Of a stretch of 64,000 nt of DNA, positions 1-8,160 are shown piece by piece. The DNA comes from Demequina globuliformis (GTDB taxonomy: Bacteria > Actinomycetota > Actinomycetes > Actinomycetales > Demequinaceae), in contig NZ_BBRG01000001.1 in NCBI RefSeq assembly GCF_000975155.1, forward strand, positions 727,999 to 791,998, in the 5' to 3' direction. The position numbers were made by a program, and so were the translations under genes. The notes beneath the pieces were generated by a model, which ran no database searches, was not told where the DNA came from, and worked only from the letters and a program-made list of their open reading frames with translations. Position 1 is the stretch's first letter, and each line of letters starts with the position of its first letter.

Positions 1-315
<315 letters not shown>

Positions 316-358
316 GAGTGGTTCTCCTTGGGTGTGTTCCGTCGAACGCGGTCAGCGA

Positions 359-829
359 CTACCAGCGGTAGTGCGCGAACGCCTTGTTCGACTCGGCCAT
401 CTTGTGCATGTCCTCACGGCGCTTCACAGCGGCACCAAGGCCGTTCGAAGCGTCGAGGATCTCGTTCATCAGACGCTCGGTCATGGTCTTCTCGCGACGA
501 GCGCGCGAGAAGTCGACGAGCCAGCGCAGCGCGAGCGTCGTCGAGCGCGACGGACGCACGTCAACCGGGACCTGGTAGGTCGCGCCACCGACACGGCGGC
601 TGCGGACCTCGAGGGCGGGACGGATGTTCTCGAGCGCGCGCTTGAGCACGACGACGGGGTCCTGACCGGACTTCTCGGCGACACCCTCGAGCGCACCGTA
701 GACGATCGCCTCAGCGGTCGACTTCTTGCCGTCGAGCAGGACCTTGTTGATCAGCTGCGTGACGATGGGTGCACCGTGGACGGGGTCGTTGATGATGGGC
801 CGCTTAGGGGCCGGTCCCTTACGAGGCAT
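359..829 (-). CDS. rpsG: 30S ribosomal protein S7
   Basis: Primary 16S rRNA-binding protein that nucleates assembly of the 30S head. The 156-residue length is the usual one. It begins [10 protein letters not shown] and carries the conserved [18 protein letters not shown] and [15 protein letters not shown] segments, ending in AFAHYRW. Its ATG overlaps the TAA of rpsL by one base (TAATG), so the two are probably translationally coupled. In many bacteria S7 represses its own operon; no such site was identified here. Confidence 0.98.
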   Translation of the reverse strand: MPRKGPAPKRPIINDPVHGAPIVTQLINKVLLDGKKSTAEAIVYGALEGVAEKSGQDPVVVLKRALENIRPALEVRSRRVGGATYQVPVDVRPSRSTTLALRWLVDFSRARREKTMTERLMNEILDASNGLGAAVKRREDMHKMAESNKAFAHYRW

Positions 830-1203
830 TACTTCTTCTCCCTCTTCGCGCCATAACGGCTGCGAGCCTGCTGGCGGCCCTTGACACCCTGGGTGTCGAG
901 CGAGCCGCGGACAATCTTGTAGCGGACACCGGGGAGGTCCTTCACACGGCCACCGCGCACGAGCACGATCGAGTGCTCCTGCAGGTTGTGACCCTCACCG
1001 GGAATGTAGGCCGTGACCTCGATGCCGCTGGACAGGCGCACACGTGCAACCTTGCGCAGAGCGGAGTTCGGCTTCTTAGGGGTCGTCGTGTAGACGCGCG
1101 TGCACACGCCGCGACGCTGGGGGCTTGACTTAAGCGCCGGGGTCTTGGACTTGCCCGGCTTGTCTTGCCGGCCCTTCCGAACCAGCTGCTGAATCGTAGG
1201 CAC
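829..1203 (-). CDS. rpsL: 30S ribosomal protein S12
   Basis: Decoding-centre protein of the 30S subunit; 124 residues, the usual length. The start is a GTG at 1203 with GGAG 5 nt upstream, giving [13 protein letters not shown]. The streptomycin-related loops [11 protein letters not shown] (Lys43) and [11 protein letters not shown] (Lys88) are wild type, so S12 shows no streptomycin-resistance substitution. It is the first gene of the str block. A T7SS gene lies directly upstream on the same strand, but a separate promoter sits between them. Confidence 0.98.
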   Translation of the reverse strand: MPTIQQLVRKGRQDKPGKSKTPALKSSPQRRGVCTRVYTTTPKKPNSALRKVARVRLSSGIEVTAYIPGEGHNLQEHSIVLVRGGRVKDLPGVRYKIVRGSLDTQGVKGRQQARSRYGAKREKK

Positions 1204-1332
1204 TACTTCTCCGTTTGGTCGTTGGACGAAAACTCATGACGGTGCGACCCCCGCGCCCGGGCGTGTCGCTCCTGTGTTGCGTGCTCCCGACGGGGCACAC
1301 AGAGATGCCCGACGTCGCGGGCACGAGTATCA

Positions 1333-1361
1333 ACAATACTCGCCACGCGCATCCGCGTCAA
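1333..1361 (-). promoter_or_regulatory. Promoter of rpsL-rpsG-fusA
   Basis: Read on the minus strand: -35 TTGACG (1361-1356), 17-bp spacer, -10 TATTGT (1338-1333). Transcription would start near 1326 and give a leader of roughly 120 nt before rpsL. The leader contains a small TGCCCG/CGGGCA stem near 1304-1321. This is the best sigma70-type match in the gap and makes the ribosomal block independent of the T7SS genes upstream. Confidence 0.7.
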
Positions 1362-1438
1362 AGCCAAATGCTCGGGGCCGTGCTAAGGAGCCTCACCGCT
1401 GCGTGGACGAGCGCCTCCCATGCTACCCCTGTGAAGGG

Positions 1439-1462
1439 AAAACCGGTGCCGATCGCGCCGGT
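1439..1462 (-). terminator. Weak terminator after the eccB-mycP fusion gene
   Basis: On the minus strand an ACCGG/CCGGT stem, with its first base inside the TGA stop codon, is followed by TTTT. The 5-bp stem with a 10-11 nt loop is weak, so read-through toward rpsL is possible. Confidence 0.4.
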
Positions 1463-4059
1463 CAGCGAGACCCCGGCTCCGCGCCAGACGGTCCTTCTGG
1501 GGGCGGCTCGACCACCTTGGTCGCGTCGCGCCGCCTCGAATCAAGCAGGCCGGGTCGGCTCGGGGCTGACTCCACGGCAGTGTCACGGCGCCTGCGCATA
1601 ACAAGGACGGTACCCATGCTTGCTAAGGCGGTGGCACCGACCACCGCGACGACGACCATGAGCGCGCGCGTATCCGCGAGCGGGGACTGCACGTGGCGCG
1701 ACTCCAGCGCAACCGTGCCGGGGGCGACAGGCTGCGCTGCGGTCTGGGTGAAAGGGTTGTCCGGACCGCGCTGTGAGGATCCTGGCACGAGTGCGAGCGC
1801 GTCATACGGCTGGACAATGCCCCACCCCGCGGCCTCGTCCCAGTGGTCCGGGTTCGCGCGAGCGGCGCTCGCCGTCAACCTATATGTGGTCTGCGCAATG
1901 GTGTCGTCTGGATACTCTTCGCGCACGAGTGCAGCCGCGCCCGCGGCATAGGCCGTGGCGAAGCTGGTCTGGGGCTGCTCAGTGGCGAAAAGACAGTCAC
2001 CCGCTCCAGTGGCGGAGGTCAAGACGTTCTGCCCTGGCGCCGCGAGGTCGACGTGCTCGCCATGGATCGACGCATCCGTCACCACCCCAGCGGTCGTGGC
2101 GGCCGCAACTCCGAGGACCTCGTCGTAGGCCGCAGGGAACCGGGCGGTGTCGGTCGGGGCATCCGCGGTGGTGGCGTTACCGGCAGAAGCCACCACGAGG
2201 ATGCCGGCCTGCGTGGCGCGCTGCACGGCCGCGCGCACAGCCGGATGGTCGCTCTCATCGCTGAGTGACACGTTGATGATGTCGGCACCGTTGTCAACGG
2301 CCCACTCGATGCCAGCAGCGACCTTCGTCGCCGTGGGCCCGTGACCTGCCTCGATGGATTGCTCGTCGGTGCCGCGATACACCCTGACCGCCAAGAGATC
2401 AGCGTCGGGAGCCACTCCCACCACTCCGGATCCCTCGACCGCGCGGGCGGCCATGGCACCCGCGACAGCGGTGCCGTGGCCCTCGAAGTCAACGTAGCCA
2501 TCGGCCTCGTCGTCGCCAGCGAGGTTGACCCCACCGACGACTGCGGAGGCCAGGTGCGCGTTGCCAGCGTCAATGCCGGAGTCCACGACAGCAATGGTCA
2601 CTCCAGCGCCCGTTGCCACCTCACCCGCGGCATCGGCCTGCAACACGGACAGCGCCTCCGGGGTCTCGGGACTGTACTCGATTGTGCCCGGCTCACACCG
2701 TCCGCTCGAGCCGACCGAGGCGCGCAGCGCCGCGTCGACCGTCATCGCGGATTCTGGGCTGCGCCCGGCGGCCTCGACGGTCAGGTCGGGGCCCGCGGGG
2801 AAGAACTGCGACCACGCACTTGGCACGCGGGTTTCATCGTCGCCGGTGTAGCCCAGCCTGGCGAGAATCTCGTCGTCGGACCCGGGGATGGGGAAGGCGG
2901 TGCCGGTCTGATCGATCAGTGCCACGGTGCTCGCGGCCTGGTCGCCAGCACCCACCACGCGCGCCAGGGCTCCGCCACGCACGGCGACACTCACCCCGGC
3001 CTCTGATGGGGCCGATGCCGTGGTCGCCAGGGTCGTCACGGGCGCGAAGGACTCGGTGTGGGTGAGCGACGCACAGGGCGTCGCGGTGGGGTCGATCGGG
3101 GTGAAGGCCTCGTCCGGCCACGCCTGACCACTGGAGTCGACCGGTGCCGTGGGGAGGTTCGCGATGTCCGCCGGCGCGACTTCGCGCGCACCCCCCAGGG
3201 ATGCGCCCGTGCCCAGTTGGTAGAGCTGGAACTCCACACTGCTAAGCGGGCGCAACTCTCCGTTGGTGGTCACGAGGAACAGCGAATCTGATCCCTCGGG
3301 CGTGAGCACCGACCCCACGACCAACGACGTACCGTCCACGGCCTGACCCGCGCCGTCGATCACGAGGGGTGCAAGCGGGGCGCCCTCAGCGAAGAGATTG
3401 AGCCATCGGCTCTCAACCGGCACGGCGACTGCCTCTTCCAGCCCGACCGCGCGCAGCACTGCATCGGGCCCCTGGGGGTCAACGGCGTAGCGCACCTGGT
3501 CCGCCACCACCCACGGCACGCCATCAACGGTCACGAGCGCCGCGCCAGTCGGACGGTCAAGCCCCGACGCCCCGGGAACGGCCACGGCGGTCTCACCGTC
3601 AGCCACGCACGCACTCCACCCGGTCGGCACCAGGTTCTGGGCTGCCGGCACATCGTCAGGTGCCCCCACGATGCCCACCGCGGGCCCCACCGGAATGTCC
3701 GCCACGGTTCCCGAGTCCGTCGCGACGACCGTGAACTCGTCCGCAGGGATCAGCAGGCGCGCGCTTGTCGTGTTCAGTGCGGGGTACAGCGTCGCGTCCA
3801 TCGAAACAAAGCGGGATCCCGTGTCCTCCAGGACAACCAGGCGGTTGGACTCCCAGTCATCCGGCAACCCCTGGTTGAAGTAGCCGTAAAACAGGCCGAC
3901 GAGCACCACCATCACCGCAAGAGTGATCGAGGCGATGACCGCGCGCAGGGGTTTCGCGGGTTCGAGTTCCTTGCCGCCGGGCGCACCCGAGGTAAAGGCC
4001 GTCAAGAGGCGGCGGCGGCTGAACGTCTGGGCCTCGATGAGGTCCTTCTTGGTCGCCAT
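1462..4059 (-). CDS. EccB-mycosin fusion of a type VII secretion system
   Basis: A single 865-residue frame joining two T7SS components that are normally separate. Residues 1-450 are EccB-like: an N-terminal FSRRRLLTAF segment, one membrane helix (about 40-60), then a long exported domain with GIVGAPD (129-135) and the SRWLNLFAEGAPLAPLVI stretch (217-234). Residues 460-755 are a subtilase (S8) of mycosin type: the lead-in YSPETPEAL, Asp493 (VVDSG), His528 (GHGT), oxyanion Asn628 (SAGN) and nucleophile Ser699 (QTSFATAYAAG). A second membrane helix (about 799-821) and an RRRR tail end the protein, so the EccB and protease domains should both lie outside the membrane. It follows eccD by 3 nt. 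EccB forms the membrane channel ring and mycosins stabilise it; a covalent link fits that partnership. No frameshift or internal stop is visible. Confidence 0.88.
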   Translation of the reverse strand: MATKKDLIEAQTFSRRRLLTAFTSGAPGGKELEPAKPLRAVIASITLAVMVVLVGLFYGYFNQGLPDDWESNRLVVLEDTGSRFVSMDATLYPALNTTSARLLIPADEFTVVATDSGTVADIPVGPAVGIVGAPDDVPAAQNLVPTGWSACVADGETAVAVPGASGLDRPTGAALVTVDGVPWVVADQVRYAVDPQGPDAVLRAVGLEEAVAVPVESRWLNLFAEGAPLAPLVIDGAGQAVDGTSLVVGSVLTPEGSDSLFLVTTNGELRPLSSVEFQLYQLGTGASLGGAREVAPADIANLPTAPVDSSGQAWPDEAFTPIDPTATPCASLTHTESFAPVTTLATTASAPSEAGVSVAVRGGALARVVGAGDQAASTVALIDQTGTAFPIPGSDDEILARLGYTGDDETRVPSAWSQFFPAGPDLTVEAAGRSPESAMTVDAALRASVGSSGRCEPGTIEYSPETPEALSVLQADAAGEVATGAGVTIAVVDSGIDAGNAHLASAVVGGVNLAGDDEADGYVDFEGHGTAVAGAMAARAVEGSGVVGVAPDADLLAVRVYRGTDEQSIEAGHGPTATKVAAGIEWAVDNGADIINVSLSDESDHPAVRAAVQRATQAGILVVASAGNATTADAPTDTARFPAAYDEVLGVAAATTAGVVTDASIHGEHVDLAAPGQNVLTSATGAGDCLFATEQPQTSFATAYAAGAAALVREEYPDDTIAQTTYRLTASAARANPDHWDEAAGWGIVQPYDALALVPGSSQRGPDNPFTQTAAQPVAPGTVALESRHVQSPLADTRALMVVVAVVGATALASMGTVLVMRRRRDTAVESAPSRPGLLDSRRRDATKVVEPPPEGPSGAEPGSR

Positions 4060-4062
4060 GGA

Positions 4063-5400
4063 CTAGATCCAGCCAGCCGCGAGCACTCCAAGCGGCAGGA
4101 GCGACGCGAGGATCAGCACCTCAACAGTGTCGGCCACGCGCGCAAGTCGCATGCGCGCGCGCGGATTCAGCAGTGCCACTGCGACCAGCACGCCAGTCAC
4201 GGTCAACACCACAGGCAGCATGATTGCCCGCAGGTCCGGCTGGGCCACCGCGACGGTGAGCCCGGTCACCGCAAGCCCCACAGTGCCCATCGCCATGATC
4301 ACCATGACTGCTGAGCGCGCGTAGGCCTGGCGGGATTGGAACATCATTCCGACAAAGACCAGTGCCGCGAGGACGGCGCCGAAGGTAGACGCACTCGCCA
4401 CCAGCGGCGTCGCGAGAAGCAGCACGACGCCCAGTCCCAGGCGGAGAGCCTGCAGTACTTGACCGCCCGCGCGTGCGCGCGCCTTCACAGCATCGGCCTC
4501 AATGGGCGCGGGATCAGCAAAGATGTCCTGCTCGTTGGCGAAAGAAAGCGCGGGGATGCGTGCGGAGGAGAACGCGAGCCACGGAAGCAGATTGCCGAGG
4601 GCTCCGCCGACTGCCATCACGACGACCCACGCCGCGGTCTGCCACGCGGGCTCGAGGCCGCTGATGAGCGCGGGAACTCCGGCGACCACACCTGCCGTCA
4701 CGGCCGCAAGAGGCACAAAGTGATGACGCCGCGTCAGCACGAGCGCGAGCCCACCGGCCGCCGCCGCACCTGCGCCCGCGAAGGCAAGGGGCCACCCCCA
4801 CACGGAACCCTCGGGACCGATGAGGAAACCCGCGAGCGCCGCGTAGAGCGCGGCCGCTAGCGCGAGCCCACGCCCAGATTCAGGCTGGTCCATACGGTCC
4901 AGGACGGCAGCTGCCGCAATGAGTACTGCAGCGCCACCCGCCGCAATCAACGCGCCCACCGCGCTTGGCCGCCCCATCGACAGCAGCACAACAGCGCACA
5001 GCGCCAGGAATGACAGCGCGACCGCGAGCGCGGTACGCGCGCTGTCCGTGCCCGTCCACGTGTGGTGGTGGTCAGATGTCGCGTCGAGGACCGCCTCGGT
5101 GATGTCGTCGTACACCTTGGGTTCGACCAGGAGCTCTCCACGCACCAACGTCAAAACGTCACCGTCGTGGATGGACTGGGCGGTGGCGGAAAGGCTGGAA
5201 TCCAGGGGCGAGCCGTCGGCCCGCCGCAGTGCATAGCCGCCGTGGACCAAAGTGGGGTCGAGCGAACCAAGGTTGCGGGCAAAGCCGGGGATCACCTCGA
5301 CGAGCGGCACGGCGCCTGGGATGGCGATGTCGAGCCGCCGGTCGTCGCTCAGCACGGAGACGCGCACCACGGTGCTAGTGCTGGTAGCAGGTGTGCTCAC
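4063..5400 (-). CDS. eccD: EccD-like T7SS membrane protein (minus arm)
   Basis: Integral membrane component of the T7SS channel, 445 residues. An N-terminal ubiquitin-like (YukD-type) domain (about residues 10-90, starting VVRVSVLSDDRRLDIAIPG) is followed by eleven predicted membrane helices, the EccD architecture. I place the start at the GTG at 5400 (VSTPATSTST) because AGAGG lies 6-7 nt upstream; a longer frame to 5505 would run through the promoter. It is the first gene of the minus arm, 3 nt before the eccB-mycP fusion, behind the promoter at 5458-5485. A second EccD paralog is encoded at 9724-11082. Confidence 0.85.
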   Translation of the reverse strand: MSTPATSTSTVVRVSVLSDDRRLDIAIPGAVPLVEVIPGFARNLGSLDPTLVHGGYALRRADGSPLDSSLSATAQSIHDGDVLTLVRGELLVEPKVYDDITEAVLDATSDHHHTWTGTDSARTALAVALSFLALCAVVLLSMGRPSAVGALIAAGGAAVLIAAAAVLDRMDQPESGRGLALAAALYAALAGFLIGPEGSVWGWPLAFAGAGAAAAGGLALVLTRRHHFVPLAAVTAGVVAGVPALISGLEPAWQTAAWVVVMAVGGALGNLLPWLAFSSARIPALSFANEQDIFADPAPIEADAVKARARAGGQVLQALRLGLGVVLLLATPLVASASTFGAVLAALVFVGMMFQSRQAYARSAVMVIMAMGTVGLAVTGLTVAVAQPDLRAIMLPVVLTVTGVLVAVALLNPRARMRLARVADTVEVLILASLLPLGVLAAGWI

Positions 5401-5457
5401 GTGCGTCCTCTCCCCCGGGAAACCCCCCGCGGCCGATGCGCACGGGCGTCCGTGGGG

Positions 5458-5485
5458 AGTGTAGCGCGCGCACTGTTCGGGGCAA
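5458..5485 (-). promoter_or_regulatory. Promoter of the minus T7SS arm (eccD, eccB-mycP)
   Basis: Read on the minus strand: -35 TTGCCC (5485-5480), 16-bp spacer, -10 TACACT (5463-5458). The start point would be near 5451, about 50 nt before the eccD GTG. It diverges from the plus-arm promoter 33 bp away, so both arms could share control sites. The leader carries one copy of the GGCCGATGC word (5431-5439). Confidence 0.65.
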
Positions 5486-5517
5486 CACCCACGAGCCAGC
5501 GCCACCGCTCGTTTCCA

Positions 5518-5546
5518 TTGCGACCGCTAGTAGCCTCTGCTAGCGT
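5518..5546 (+). promoter_or_regulatory. Promoter of the plus T7SS arm (WXG100 genes onward)
   Basis: -35 TTGCGA (5518-5523), 17-bp spacer, -10 TAGCGT (5541-5546). Transcription near 5553 would give a leader of about 95 nt before the first WXG100 gene. An overlapping TAGCCT lies at 5531-5536. Confidence 0.65.
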
Positions 5547-5648
5547 GAGCGCGTCAGCGTGAGTACCGGGGGCACCATGCGCAGACACCCAGGTCCTGTT
5601 CCGGACTCTAGGCCAACCGCCCCCTCCACCATCGAAGGGGAGCTTGAC

Positions 5649-5963
5649 ATGGCTTTCGAAGTCGCTTCACAGGAAGGCGCCCTCAAGGCCGGCGCCGACG
5701 CGGTCAACACCGCGCACACCGACATCAACCGTCACATCGCGAGGGTTCGCGGCGAGATCGACCAGCTGCGCGGCTTCTGGACCGGCGCTGCCGCCACGTC
5801 CTTCACCGGCCTCATGTCGCGCTGGGATGGCGAGACCCGCAAGCTCAACGACGTCCTCACCACCCTTGAGGAGGCCCTGCGTGGCACCGAGCGCGACCAG
5901 ATCGCCTCGGAAGAGTCGCACCAGGCCACCATCGCCAACCTCGCCGGCGGGATGAACGGCTAA
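5649..5963 (+). CDS. WXG100 family T7SS protein (first of pair)
   Basis: A 104-residue helical-hairpin protein of the ESAT-6/CFP-10 type, a secreted substrate or partner of the T7SS. The WTG motif (Trp44-Gly46) sits at the turn between two amphipathic helices. The start is the ATG at 5649 (MAFEVASQEG), preceded by AAGGGGAGC; an in-frame GTG at 5559 would add 30 residues unlike the family. No YxxxD/E export signal is present at its C-terminus, so it may be exported as a heterodimer with the next protein. That is the family rule for such pairs, not shown here. Confidence 0.88.
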   Translation: MAFEVASQEGALKAGADAVNTAHTDINRHIARVRGEIDQLRGFWTGAAATSFTGLMSRWDGETRKLNDVLTTLEEALRGTERDQIASEESHQATIANLAGGMNG

Positions 5964-6001
5964 GCGGCCGTTCCCCCACGACAGACTTTTAGGAGACCAC
6001 C

Positions 6002-6289
6002 ATGGAATCAATGAGTGTCCGCCCCGAGCAGGTCAATGCTCTCGCCGGCCAGATCCGTACCGGCGCCAACGAGATCCGCGGCTCGCTGGAGAAGCTCGAC
6101 TCCGACGTCGCCAAGCTGCGTGCCGGCTGGTCCGGTGAGGCCCAGGTCGCCTACGACCAGGCCCAGCTGCGCTGGAACAAGTCGCTGGCCGAGCTGCAGC
6201 AGCTGCTGGCTCAGATCGCCAACAAGACCGAGGAAATCTCCTCCGGCTACGTCAACACCGACAACAACGCCGCGAAGCGCTTTAGCTAA
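6002..6289 (+). CDS. WXG100 family T7SS protein with YxxxD export signal
   Basis: A 95-residue helical-hairpin protein, 38 nt after the previous WXG100 gene. The WSG motif is at Trp43-Gly45 and a C-terminal YVNTD (Tyr83-Asp87) matches the YxxxD/E signal that targets substrate pairs to EccC. The ATG at 6002 has AGGAG 7 nt upstream; an in-frame ATG at 6011 is less well spaced. With the preceding protein it likely forms the heterodimer of this locus and carries the recognition tail. A strong terminator follows directly, which would make the two WXG100 genes the most abundant transcript of the arm. Confidence 0.9.
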   Translation: MESMSVRPEQVNALAGQIRTGANEIRGSLEKLDSDVAKLRAGWSGEAQVAYDQAQLRWNKSLAELQQLLAQIANKTEEISSGYVNTDNNAAKRFS

Positions 6290-6299
6290 GACCTCCGTG

Positions 6300-6333
6300 A
6301 ACGAGGGCCGGCCCCCAGGGGCCGGCCCTCGTT
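6300..6333 (+). terminator. Intrinsic terminator after the WXG100 pair
   Basis: A perfect 16-bp inverted repeat (6300-6315 and 6318-6333) with stem AACGAGGGCCGGCCCC closes just after the second WXG100 stop and ends in TTT. It probably reduces, but need not abolish, transcription into the downstream T7SS genes, since no strong promoter was found in the 6334-6366 gap. Confidence 0.85.
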
Positions 6334-6366
6334 TGCTGTCCACACCATCCCTGTGAAAGGTGCGCC

Positions 6367-6765
6367 GTGACCGCCCGCAACGAGATTTCACTGCAGGTAG
6401 ACGAGATCGTCAGCCTCCTCACACACGTGCGCGCCGAAATTGAGCAGGCACCATCCGCCGCCAGGGTCGAAACACTCGACGGACCCAGCGCACAGGTCGT
6501 CGCTGACTTCCGGCGTGATGCAACTGGTGCCCTCCAACGGCTTGCATCTCGCACAGCGGTACTCGAACAGCGAGTGCACATGTTGGTGTCCAACTCCAGC
6601 GCCGCTGTCCGCGACTTGGCGGGAGTCGACGACGCCGCCGCCGCGAGCGCGGACTCACTACGCGATGCCGTCGCTGCACCCACGTCACCCGCACCACGGA
6701 CACAGGCCGCCCCGTCGCAGCCACGCTCGGCCGCCCGGGGTTCCGCAGGGGTGGCCGATGCGTAG
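6367..6765 (+). CDS. Small helical T7SS-locus protein (EspC-like guess)
   Basis: A 132-residue protein with no signal peptide or membrane helix. Residues 1-105 look like two long helices (SLQVDEIVSLLTHVRAEIEQ, then LQRLASRTAVLEQRVHMLVS), followed by a Pro/Ala/Ser-rich tail. It lacks a WXG motif. Position and helical hairpin suggest a WXG- or EspC-like secreted protein or chaperone, but I do not recognise the family. The start is the GTG at 6367 with GAAAGG upstream. Its stop overlaps the next gene's ATG region by 8 nt. Confidence 0.6.
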   Translation: MTARNEISLQVDEIVSLLTHVRAEIEQAPSAARVETLDGPSAQVVADFRRDATGALQRLASRTAVLEQRVHMLVSNSSAAVRDLAGVDDAAAASADSLRDAVAAPTSPAPRTQAAPSQPRSAARGSAGVADA

Positions 6766-8158
6766 AGCTTCCCGAGTGGCGGCCACCGCCGCGGGCGTCG
6801 CGGTGCTTGTCCTGTCCTCCACGATGCCGGCCGCCGCGGATGTGGTGGACGACGGCCAGTGGTACATCGACGTGTATGAGATCGAGCGGTTTCATGACCA
6901 AGGCATCGATGGCTCAGGCGTCACGATCGCGGTCATCGACGACTACATCAATCCGGACGCACCCCCTCTCGAGGGCGCCAATGTGACGGTGCACGAGGAA
7001 AACTTTTGCCACGGCGCGGACGGTGAATCGCTTGGTTCCGTAGTGACTGACGAGTGGCCGCTCGCTGACCACGGCACGAACGTTACTGCGATGATCGCAG
7101 GCACGGGCGCCGGCCCGGGCGGTACTGAGGGGATCCTCGGCATCGCCCCCGGCGCTCACGTGCGGTTCTACGGGGTCGGCAGCGGCATCGATGACCCGTG
7201 TTACGCCTCGGTGCCGGCGCAGTACCGACCATCCCAGGACGACGACGAGGACCTCTCCTTCGCCGACGACCTTGGAAACGCCGTGGACAACGCACTTCTC
7301 CAAGCCTTCGCCGATGGCGCCGACATCGTGTCGGTGTCGATGGGGTACGGAACGGGCCAAGCCACCGAGGAGATTCTCGCCCTCATGCAGCGTCACGGCG
7401 TCCTGTTCGCGAACTCGGTCAGGAATGCCGGTGCCGAGGACGCATCGCAGGGCCTGAGCAAAGCCAATGGCGTGGTGGGCGTGACCTCCGTCGCCGCGGA
7501 CGGGTATCCGCAACTCAGGAATGCGGACCAGTACGACAGCCGGGAAGAGGCTTTGGATGACACCTGGGCGGACTGGATGATCGGTTTCGAGACTGACATC
7601 GCCGCGCCGGGCATCGACGTGCTCAACATTGGTGGGGAGAACTGGGATCAACAGGGCACCGCAACGGGCACGTCGTTGGCTACACCTATCCTCGCCGGGA
7701 ATCTTGCGCTCGCGATGCAAGCCAACCCCGAGGCGACGCCCCACCAGATCCTCCAACTCCTCATTCACAACACCGGTACCGACGCGCCTCACGAGCCTGT
7801 CTTCGATGAGACCGGCATGTTTGGCTACGGGTATCTCGACACGATCTCCCTCCTCGCCGACGACGCCACCGCGTACGACGACGTCAATCCCTTCGTCGAC
7901 ACCTCCATCACCAATGACGACATCGGAGGTCCGTCGGCGGCTGAGATCGCCGCGGCGGGAAATGCGGACACCACGGTGACGGCCTCCCCCGATCCCAGCG
8001 CCAGTGCCTCTGACGGGGCCACGGATACCCCACCCGCCCCGGACAGCGAGGGCGGTGTTCCGACGATCGTCTGGGTCATCGTCGCCGGGGTCGTCGCGCT
8101 GGTCGTCGCCATCGCCGTGATTGTCGTGGTCGCCACCCGCAACAGAAGGAGCACCTAG
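6758..8158 (+). CDS. mycP: Mycosin-like S8 protease, membrane anchored
   Basis: A 466-residue subtilase with a signal peptide (RRASRVAATAAGV..., cleavage likely near AAA-D at 27/28) and a C-terminal membrane helix (about 430-455) ending RNRRST. This is mycosin topology: an extracytoplasmic protease anchored near the T7SS channel. The triad is Asp61 (VIDD), His105 (DHGTN) and Ser306 (GTSLATP), with Asn223 in the oxyanion position. Asp61 is followed by Asp rather than the common Ser/Thr-Gly. The start is the ATG at 6758, inside the previous gene's end, with AGGGG 7 nt upstream. It is the second protease of the locus. Confidence 0.85.
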   Translation: MRRASRVAATAAGVAVLVLSSTMPAAADVVDDGQWYIDVYEIERFHDQGIDGSGVTIAVIDDYINPDAPPLEGANVTVHEENFCHGADGESLGSVVTDEWPLADHGTNVTAMIAGTGAGPGGTEGILGIAPGAHVRFYGVGSGIDDPCYASVPAQYRPSQDDDEDLSFADDLGNAVDNALLQAFADGADIVSVSMGYGTGQATEEILALMQRHGVLFANSVRNAGAEDASQGLSKANGVVGVTSVAADGYPQLRNADQYDSREEALDDTWADWMIGFETDIAAPGIDVLNIGGENWDQQGTATGTSLATPILAGNLALAMQANPEATPHQILQLLIHNTGTDAPHEPVFDETGMFGYGYLDTISLLADDATAYDDVNPFVDTSITNDDIGGPSAAEIAAAGNADTTVTASPDPSASASDGATDTPPAPDSEGGVPTIVWVIVAGVVALVVAIAVIVVVATRNRRST

Positions 8159-8160
8159 CC

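Noticed and set aside
5401..5505. 35-residue N-terminal extension of EccD
   Set aside because: It would be translated across the promoter, and a proper ribosome site precedes the GTG at 5400.
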